A stretch of DNA of 5,209 nucleotides from Desulfobacterales bacterium (GTDB lineage Bacteria; Desulfobacterota; Dissulfuribacteria; Dissulfuribacterales; JAMONC01). Location: positions 1 to 5,209 of the forward strand of contig JAMONC010000356.1 in assembly GCA_027066725.1 (NCBI GenBank), in the 5' to 3' direction. Under the pieces are notes generated by a model. It was not told the origin of the DNA and did no database searches. It saw only the letters and a list, made by a program, of their open reading frames with translations. The translations under genes were made by a program, and so were the position numbers. Of this stretch, positions 1 to 5,209 are shown piece by piece (the stretch's first letter is position 1; each line of letters starts with the position of its first letter).

Positions 1-1150
1 TTTTGCTCCTGCACTTAGCTCCTGGGGAGATATAGTAGTTTTACCTAGACATCTTCTTAAAGGAAAGGATATTACCAAAAGTCCTCTTGCCAGGCATCCT
101 GTAGGACTTGGTCCTTTTAGATTAAATAATTGGGTAACTCAAGAGAGGATAGAGCTTGTTGAAAATCCAACATATTTTAAAGGCAGGCCTTACCTTGATC
201 GCTATGTAATGAGAGTAATTCCAGACCCTGCTACAATGTTTCTTGAATTAAAAACAGGTGGCATAGACTGGATGGGACTTTCTCCAATACAATATGCTAG
301 ACAGACTAACACAAAATTTTTTAAAAAAAATTTCAAGAAATATAAGTATCTTTCTTTTTCATATACATATCTTGGCTACAACTTACGTCTTCCACTTTTT
401 AAGGACAAACGCGTACGACAGGCAATCTCTTATGCAATAGATAAAGAAGAGATAATAAGGGGGGTTCTTTTAGGATATGGTGTAATTGCAACAGGTCCAT
501 ATAAGCCAGATGCGTGGTATTATAATCCACATGTGAAACGTTACCCTTATGATCCTCAAAAGGCAAAAAGACTTTTGGCAGAGGCTGGCTGGAAAGATAT
601 TGATGGGGATGGTATCCTTGAAAAAGATGGTAAAAAGTTTAGTTTTACAGTGCTTACAAATCAAGGGAATTCTTTAAGAGAAAGAACTGGTGAGATTATA
701 CAATATAGGCTTAGTCAAATTGGCATAAAGATGAATATAAGAACCATTGAATGGACAGCCTTTATAAATGATTTTATAAATAAACATCGCTTTGAGGCAG
801 TAATACTTGGTTGGACAACAGGAGAAGACCCTGATTTATATGATGTATGGCACTCATCAAAGACAAAACCTGGAGAGCTTAACTTTATAGGTTATAAAAA
901 TCCTGAGGTAGATAAATTACTTGTTGAAGGAAGGCGCACCTTTAATAAAGAAAAAAGGAAAGAGATATATTTTAAGTTTCAAGAGATCTTAGCAGAAGAT
1001 CAACCTTATACATTTTTATATGTTCCAATGGCCCTTCCTATTATTCACAAGAGATTTCATGGTATAAAACCTGCCCCTGCTGGTATAACTTATAATTTTA
1101 TAAGGTGGTGGGTACCTAAAAATGAAAGGAAATATATAAGCGAAGTCTAA
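1..1150 (+). CDS. Peptide-type ABC transporter solute-binding protein (SBP_bac_5 family), 5' partial
   Basis: This extracytoplasmic binding protein captures a peptide or similar solute and delivers it to the permeases encoded next. The frame is open from base 2, so the gene starts upstream; the ATG at 209 is internal. The visible 382 residues are the C-terminal part of a family usually about 500-550 residues long, so the signal peptide and first lobe are missing. Family signatures are HPVGLGPF (visible residues about 40-47), NPTYFKGRPYLD just after, the LKTGGIDW segment, a DGDG loop in 'GWKDIDGDG' (near base 600), and the C-terminal 'PAPAGITYNFIRWW' stretch before the TAA at 1148-1150. It sits 3 bases upstream of the DppB-type gene, which supports one operon. 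Substrate cannot be decided: dipeptides, oligopeptides, nickel chelates and sugars are all bound by this family. Leucine codons are often CTT, as in the permeases. Confidence 0.93.
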   Translation, partial: FAPALSSWGDIVVLPRHLLKGKDITKSPLARHPVGLGPFRLNNWVTQERIELVENPTYFKGRPYLDRYVMRVIPDPATMFLELKTGGIDWMGLSPIQYARQTNTKFFKKNFKKYKYLSFSYTYLGYNLRLPLFKDKRVRQAISYAIDKEEIIRGVLLGYGVIATGPYKPDAWYYNPHVKRYPYDPQKAKRLLAEAGWKDIDGDGILEKDGKKFSFTVLTNQGNSLRERTGEIIQYRLSQIGIKMNIRTIEWTAFINDFINKHRFEAVILGWTTGEDPDLYDVWHSSKTKPGELNFIGYKNPEVDKLLVEGRRTFNKEKRKEIYFKFQEILAEDQPYTFLYVPMALPIIHKRFHGIKPAPAGITYNFIRWWVPKNERKYISEV

Positions 1151-1153
1151 GGT

Positions 1154-2146
1154 ATGGGCCTTTTTAAGTATATCATACGCCGCATCCTTATGTTAATCCC
1201 TACTTTTATAGGAATAACTATTATTTCTTTTGCTGTAATGCACCTTGCTCCAGGTGGTCCTGTAACAGTACAGAGTAATTTTAATCCTAAGATGACTCCT
1301 GAGGTAAGACAGCGCCTTATAAAGGAATACGGGCTTGATAAACCACTTTATGTACAATATTGGCTTTGGTTTAAAGGGCTTTGTCACCTTGATCTAGGCA
1401 GATCTTTTGCGCCAGATAGACGCCCTGTTTGGGATAAGATAAAAGAAAGACTTCCTGTTACACTTCTTATAAATGGACTCTCGCTAATTGTAATACTTAT
1501 TATATCTATTCCTCTTGGAGTTGCTGCGGCTGTAAGACACCAAAGTCTTTTTGATCAGGTAACTACTGTCTTGGTCTTTATTGGCTATGCAGCCCCATCT
1601 TTTTGGGTGGCTCTATTATTAATGCTTCTTTTTGGAGTAAAGCTTGGTTGGTTGCCAATCTCTGGGCTTCATAGCATTATTGGATATAAACAAATGACCA
1701 TGTGGCAAAAGCTCTGGGATTGGACAAAACATTTAATCCTTCCAGTATTTGTCTCTGCCATAGGTGGGCTTGCAGGGCTTTCCCGCTATACTCGCTCTTC
1801 TATGTTAGAGGTACTTCGTCAAGACTATATTACAACTGCTAGGGCAAAAGGACTTCCTGAAAAACAAGTAATATATAAGCATGCTCTAAGAAATGCCTTA
1901 CTTCCACTTATTACAATATTAGGGCTTTCAATACCCACACTTATTGGTGGAAGTGTAATATTTGAATCAATATTTGCCATACCTGGAATTGGTCAACTTA
2001 TGTGGACTAGTGTTATGTCTAGGGACTATCCTGTCTTAATGGGAAATTTAGTAATAGTATCTATTCTTACACTTTTAGGAAATCTTATTGCTGATATATG
2101 CTATGCACTTGCAGACCCTCGCATAAGAAGTGGAGGCCAAGGATAA
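1154..2146 (+). CDS. dppB: DppB/OppB-type ABC transporter permease
   Basis: This inner-membrane subunit forms half of the translocation path of a peptide-type importer, pairing with the DppC-type subunit encoded next. It has 330 residues, normal for the family. The N-terminal membrane segment (about 10-31) is followed by the family's extracytoplasmic region with the APGGP motif (32-36), 'YGLDKPLYVQY' (59-69) and LGRS (81-84). Further membrane segments lie near 103-126, 137-161, 194-210, 249-270 and 297-318. The cytoplasmic EAA loop that docks on the ATPase is at about 224-248 (DYITTARAKG...HALRN), followed by FESIFAIPGIG (270-280) and the terminal DPRI. The start is ATG 1154, 3 bases after the upstream stop. 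There is no well-spaced Shine-Dalgarno sequence, only AAGG almost touching the ATG, so translation is probably coupled to the preceding gene. The symbol reflects the family, not a proven substrate. Confidence 0.95.
   Translation: MGLFKYIIRRILMLIPTFIGITIISFAVMHLAPGGPVTVQSNFNPKMTPEVRQRLIKEYGLDKPLYVQYWLWFKGLCHLDLGRSFAPDRRPVWDKIKERLPVTLLINGLSLIVILIISIPLGVAAAVRHQSLFDQVTTVLVFIGYAAPSFWVALLLMLLFGVKLGWLPISGLHSIIGYKQMTMWQKLWDWTKHLILPVFVSAIGGLAGLSRYTRSSMLEVLRQDYITTARAKGLPEKQVIYKHALRNALLPLITILGLSIPTLIGGSVIFESIFAIPGIGQLMWTSVMSRDYPVLMGNLVIVSILTLLGNLIADICYALADPRIRSGGQG
2132..2136 (+). promoter_or_regulatory. Ribosome binding site (GGAGG) for the permease-TPR gene
   Basis: GGAGG lies inside the last codons of the DppB-type gene, 10 bases before ATG 2147, with a second weaker AAGGA at 2139-2143. 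The upstream stop and the start abut as TAAATG (2144-2149). This supports ATG 2147 as the start and suggests that terminating ribosomes reinitiate, giving balanced amounts of the two permeases. Confidence 0.6.
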
Positions 2147-5100
2147 ATGGGCATATTTTGGGCAAGATTTTCAAAAAATCCACTTGCCTTAACAGGGATT
2201 ATAATTGTATTGATACTTATCCTTGTTGCCATATTTGCGCCTTGGCTTGCACCTTATAATCCCTTAAAAATAGACACATACCATATACTTGAACCCCCTT
2301 GTGCTGCACACTGGTTTGGCACAGATGCCCTTGGCAGAGACTGTTTATCTCGCATAATATATGGAGCTCGCATATCCCTTATGGTTGGATTTGTAGCAGT
2401 AGGTCTTTCTACTGCAGTTGGTACAATACTTGGAGCAATTGCAGGTTATTTTGGAGGTTGGGTAGATAGCCTTATAATGAGAGCTGTTGATGTAATGCTT
2501 TGTTTCCCTACTATATTTTTGATAATGGCAGTGATAGCATTTTTACAACCTTCTATTATCAATATTATGGTTGTAATTGGACTTACAAGTTGGATGGGAG
2601 TAGCAAGACTTGTAAGGGCAGAATTTTTAAGCCTAAGACAAAGAGATTTTGTAAAAGCAGCCAAACTTATAGGCATGTCTCCTACAAAGATCATATTTTC
2701 TGAGATACTTCCAAATGCAGTAGCTCCTATATTAGTCTCTGCAACACTTGGCGTTGGTGCAGCAATTTTAACAGAAAGTGCCCTAAGCTTTTTAGGAATA
2801 GGAGTACAGCCACCAACGCCTAGCTGGGGCAATATGCTAACAGCAGGAAAAGATAATCTTGAAATAGCATGGTGGCTTTCTGTATTTCCAGGGCTTGCCA
2901 TACTAATTACAGTCTTAGGATTTAATCTTTTAGGAGAAGGCTTAAGAGATGCCCTTGATCCAAGACTTCAAGTAAAGCTAAAAAATGCAAAGAAAAAGAG
3001 ACTTTCTTTTAAACTTTTTTCTTCTGCTATGATAATAGGTTTTATTATTTTAGTTTTAGGCATACGAACTAGCTGTTATGCAAAGGACTTTATAATATCT
3101 CAAAATAATTCTCAATCCAGCGATCAGGTCCCACTTCCTCTACAAAAGATACCTACTCCAAAAGTAAAAATTGGTCCCCAACAAGTCACACCTGCTTGGC
3201 AAATTATATGGAATAGAGCTAGAGAAATGGCTAAACAGGGAGATTTACAGGGAGCAATAGCTCTTTACCAAGAATTATTAAATCAAAGGCCTGGCCTTGT
3301 ACAGGCAAGGTGGGAGCTAGCTCAGCTTCTTGCTAAAACAGGGCAAAAGATTCAAGCAGTTAATTTAATAGAACAATATTTAGAGGCAAGACCTACTAAT
3401 TTAAAGGCTAAATTGCTACTAGCAGATTTATTAGTGGATTTAAAACAATATGACAGAGCTAAGAATATATATTTAGCTATTAAAAAGGATTTTGAATCAA
3501 AACAAGACAAAAGCTCTCTCTTTTATATAGATCTTCAGCTAGCTAATATAGCTTACGTTCAAAATAATTTTAATCTTTGTCTTAATTATTTACTTAAAGC
3601 AAAACAGATAAATAAGATTAATCCAGATTTAAATTTACTGCTTGCTTATTGTTTACAATCATTAGGGGAAGATCAAAAGGCTTTGAGATACTTTAAAAAG
3701 ATAGAAACAATTTATTTAACTGAGCCTAGTTTTTTAAAACACTATGCACTTTGTCTAATAGAAAATGACAAGATAAATAGAGCTATAGAAATATTAAATT
3801 TATACCTGAAAAAACATATAGGTCCCAGAGAAGAAAGATGGGCTCAAAGACAATTAATAAGATTATATTTAATGAATGATGATGAGACAGATGCTATAAA
3901 AGCTCTTGAGACTTGGTTAAAGCAAAAAAGGGATCCATTTTTAGAAAGAAGACTTGCTAGACTATACTTTGCTAATCATGAATATTTAAAGGCATTAAAT
4001 ACATTTGAATATTTATTAGATTTGTATCCTAATGATCTAGAATCATTAGGATTTATTGGAAGAATATATATATTACTTAGACTATATAGGCCAGCTATTA
4101 ATATCTATCAGCAATTACTCCGTACAACTGCTAATCCAGATATAAGATTTACCTTAATAGAACTTTATTATTTTACAAAACAATATAAAAAAGCTTTAGA
4201 TCTATTAAATCAAGAAGTATTACCTAAATTTTTTATATCTCTTGATAAACAAAAAGAACTGGTAACAATCTATATAAAAAACAAAAAATTCGATAAAGCT
4301 AAAAAATTAATAAATAATCTATTATCGTTTTATCCTAATAACGCAGACTTATTTAAAAGTTTATTATTAGTATTAATAAACACTAACCAGCTAAATAATG
4401 AAAAAATAAAAACTATTTATGACGTAATATATAAGTTAATATGTATAGATCCAAATTCACATATTATCAAATATTATACTAACAAATTATATAATTTAGG
4501 ATATAAAAAATTATCTTTAGATTTTTACTATAACATATGGAATAAATATCATAACATTTGGATAGCCAATAGAATCATAAATATTTTGGGCAATAAGAAT
4601 TCAATTCATTGTTTAGTTAATTTTCTTAAAATTCTACCAAATAATTTGCACTACAGATTATTAATATGTTACCTTTTTGCTAAACAGGGGGATTTTAATA
4701 AACTCAAAGAATATTTTCCTAACAATATTGGAATATTCTGGTATCAAGATTTTAACATAGTAAAAGCATTAGCATTTATTAGATCAGGCTATCTAAAAAA
4801 TGCTCTTAATATAATATCTAGTATACTAAGTAATGAACCTAATAATTTAATTGCTAGAGAATCTTTATATTATTTATATCAAGAAGAAGGAATGATCCCA
4901 AATGCTATCAATTTAAAAGAGGTTATAAAAATATTAAATCCCCAAATAAAATTATCTAATTTTAGTGATATTAAAATATTTAATTATATCTTTCCTTCTC
5001 CTAAAAAAGCTTTAGAGAATCCTAAAATTACATCTTCCTTAAATCTTAATACTATTATTTCTATTTTAAAAAAATATGGTAATAATGAAGCACTAAGTCT

Positions 5101-5209
5101 TCTACTTGCCATTTCATATGCTCAAAGAAAACAAATTAATGAGGCAATCACTTCTTTTGAGATATTTATCAAAAATTATCCTCTAAACCTCGCAGCAAGA
5201 CTATTTTAT
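2147..5209 (+). CDS. dppC: DppC-type ABC permease fused in frame to a long TPR-repeat domain, 3' partial
   Basis: The frame is open from ATG 2147 to the last base: 1021 codons, no stop, continuing beyond the window. Residues 1-276 form the second permease half of the peptide-type importer: first membrane segment 12-35, GTDALGRD (58-65), the RxxDxxxxxP motif (R112, D115, P121), EAA loop 167-190 (DFVKAA, G176, LPN), ESALSFLGIG (210-219), PSWGNML (225-231) and DALDPRL (268-274), where such proteins normally end within about 25 residues. Here the chain continues with a Lys/Arg-rich stretch (277-289), a hydrophobic helix (292-309), a Pro/Gln/Ser linker (about 313-349) and TPR repeats from 350 on. 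Typical DppC proteins have about 280-300 residues, so this one is more than three times longer. The C-terminus after the core membrane segments is cytoplasmic in this family, so the added helix should place the TPRs outside. The main alternative is two genes split by a one-base error in the T6 run at 3015-3020. Permease identity is certain; the fusion is probable. The symbol applies to the permease part only. Confidence 0.85.
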   Translation, partial: MGIFWARFSKNPLALTGIIIVLILILVAIFAPWLAPYNPLKIDTYHILEPPCAAHWFGTDALGRDCLSRIIYGARISLMVGFVAVGLSTAVGTILGAIAGYFGGWVDSLIMRAVDVMLCFPTIFLIMAVIAFLQPSIINIMVVIGLTSWMGVARLVRAEFLSLRQRDFVKAAKLIGMSPTKIIFSEILPNAVAPILVSATLGVGAAILTESALSFLGIGVQPPTPSWGNMLTAGKDNLEIAWWLSVFPGLAILITVLGFNLLGEGLRDALDPRLQVKLKNAKKKRLSFKLFSSAMIIGFIILVLGIRTSCYAKDFIISQNNSQSSDQVPLPLQKIPTPKVKIGPQQVTPAWQIIWNRAREMAKQGDLQGAIALYQELLNQRPGLVQARWELAQLLAKTGQKIQAVNLIEQYLEARPTNLKAKLLLADLLVDLKQYDRAKNIYLAIKKDFESKQDKSSLFYIDLQLANIAYVQNNFNLCLNYLLKAKQINKINPDLNLLLAYCLQSLGEDQKALRYFKKIETIYLTEPSFLKHYALCLIENDKINRAIEILNLYLKKHIGPREERWAQRQLIRLYLMNDDETDAIKALETWLKQKRDPFLERRLARLYFANHEYLKALNTFEYLLDLYPNDLESLGFIGRIYILLRLYRPAINIYQQLLRTTANPDIRFTLIELYYFTKQYKKALDLLNQEVLPKFFISLDKQKELVTIYIKNKKFDKAKKLINNLLSFYPNNADLFKSLLLVLINTNQLNNEKIKTIYDVIYKLICIDPNSHIIKYYTNKLYNLGYKKLSLDFYYNIWNKYHNIWIANRIINILGNKNSIHCLVNFLKILPNNLHYRLLICYLFAKQGDFNKLKEYFPNNIGIFWYQDFNIVKALAFIRSGYLKNALNIISSILSNEPNNLIARESLYYLYQEEGMIPNAINLKEVIKILNPQIKLSNFSDIKIFNYIFPSPKKALENPKITSSLNLNTIISILKKYGNNEALSLLLAISYAQRKQINEAITSFEIFIKNYPLNLAARLFY
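2975..3082 (+). other. Fusion junction: basic stretch plus signal-peptide-like membrane helix
   Basis: This covers residues 277-312 of the fused protein. The sequence KLKNAKKKR followed by LSFKLF gives a strongly basic cytoplasmic patch, then a hydrophobic run (SSAMIIGFIILVLGI, 292-306) and 'RTSCYA'. It has the order of a Sec signal peptide (basic, hydrophobic, small-residue end), with a possible but weak signal peptidase I site after A312 (C at -3, A at -1). It is not a good lipobox, because the residues before C310 are Arg-Thr-Ser. In the fused protein it should act as an extra membrane-spanning segment that moves the C-terminal part outside. It probably descends from the signal peptide of a separate TPR protein; this is inference. 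Confidence 0.65.
3194..5209 (+). other. Tetratricopeptide repeat array within the fused protein
   Basis: From residue 350 the protein is a chain of about 34-residue helix-turn-helix units. Those readable by eye begin near residues 351, 387, 421, 461, 495, 529, 565, 599, 633, 666 and 701; then, after a diverged stretch (735-868), near 869, 903 and 983. Consensus positions are visible: small residue or Gly in the first helix turn (AKQGDLQGA, 362-370), Ala at the start of the second helix, and Pro near the unit end (RPGL, RPTN, YPND, YPNN, YPLN). TPR arrays bind proteins or peptides and contain no catalytic residues. A short DNA similarity remains between distant units (3230-3245 and 4679-4694, 15 of 16 bases, both encoding AKQGD). 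The array is cut by the window edge inside a further unit, so the total length is unknown. Confidence 0.88.
4026..4052. repeat. Perfect 11-bp inverted repeat with 5-base loop, inside the TPR coding region
   Basis: Arms ATCCTAATGAT (4026-4036) and ATCATTAGGAT (4042-4052) are exact reverse complements around the loop CTAGA. It lies fully within codons for about residues 627-636 (YPNDLESLGF), between two TPR units. It is followed by TTATTGG rather than a run of T, so it is not a normal intrinsic terminator. It could form an mRNA hairpin, or be chance in a coding sequence. Confidence 0.6.

Noticed and set aside
209..211. ATG as the start of the binding protein
   Set aside because: The frame is open to the window's left edge, and the residues upstream (HPVGLGPF, NPTYFKGRPYLD) are classic family motifs, so this Met is internal.
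2500..2703. 67-codon plus-strand frame inside the DppC-type permease
   Set aside because: It is an out-of-frame shadow of the permease core; the overlapping in-frame translation carries the EAA loop and membrane segments.
2446..2901. Open reading frame of 151 codons on the minus strand
   Set aside because: It lies antisense to the most conserved part of the DppC-type permease, whose motifs are unmistakable; its translation shows no recognisable domain and it has no gene-like context.
3029..3031. In-frame ATG (residue 295) as an independent start of the TPR protein
   Set aside because: It would begin inside the hydrophobic helix and lose the basic n-region, and no Shine-Dalgarno sequence lies at suitable spacing; the bases just upstream are pyrimidine-rich.
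3065..3082. Lipoprotein signal (lipobox) at Cys 310
   Set aside because: The residues before the Cys are Arg-Thr-Ser; Arg at -3 does not fit the lipobox, which needs a Leu-like residue there.
2975..3100. Terminator or promoter between the permease and the TPR part
   Set aside because: No GC-rich stem followed by a T run and no convincing -35/-10 pair were seen; the T6 run at 3015-3020 has no stem before it.
3314..3323. 10-base palindrome GAGCTAGCTC
   Set aside because: It is short and isolated, lies in Glu-Leu-Ala codons of a TPR helix, and is expected by chance at this scale; no second copy was seen.

Overview
The window is a single-direction (+ strand) stretch of an AT-rich bacterial genome. 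It carries part of a peptide-type (Dpp/Opp family) ABC importer operon: the C-terminal part of a solute-binding protein (1-1150), a complete DppB-type permease (1154-2146), and a DppC-type permease (from 2147) whose reading frame does not stop where such permeases normally end. There is essentially no intergenic DNA: the first gap is 3 bases and the second junction is TAAATG, with no gap. The genes look co-transcribed and translationally coupled. No promoter, terminator, RNA gene, CRISPR array or mobile element was seen, and the ATPase subunits (DppD/DppF type) are not in the window.

The striking feature is the third gene. Hand translation from ATG 2147 gives 1021 codons without a stop, reaching the last base of the window. 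Residues 1 to about 276 are a normal DppC-type permease. About 14 basic-rich residues follow, then one hydrophobic segment (about 292-309) with a weak signal-peptidase-like end (Cys-Tyr-Ala, 310-312), then a Pro/Gln/Ser-rich linker. From about residue 350 to the window end there is a long array of tetratricopeptide (TPR) repeats, with at least 11 consecutive units and more near the end. The permease C-terminus should face the cytoplasm, so the extra segment should carry the TPR array outside the membrane, into the periplasm if the cell is Gram-negative. This would be an importer permease with a large extracytoplasmic scaffold covalently attached.

There is a concrete alternative. The junction resembles the signal peptide of a formerly separate TPR protein. 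One extra T in the T6 run at 3015-3020 would split the frame into two overlapping genes, with the TPR gene starting at ATG 2985. The fusion therefore needs checking against reads and relatives.

Composition changes along the fused frame. Permease lines I counted are around 42% G+C and the first TPR units up to about 48%, but 4200-4980 falls to about 15-20% in the lines counted. Leucine codons shift from CTT to TTA.

The organism cannot be named with confidence. The solute-binding protein C-terminus and the low G+C would suit an anaerobic Gram-negative such as a Desulfobacterota/Thermodesulfobacteria-type bacterium, but this is a low-confidence impression.
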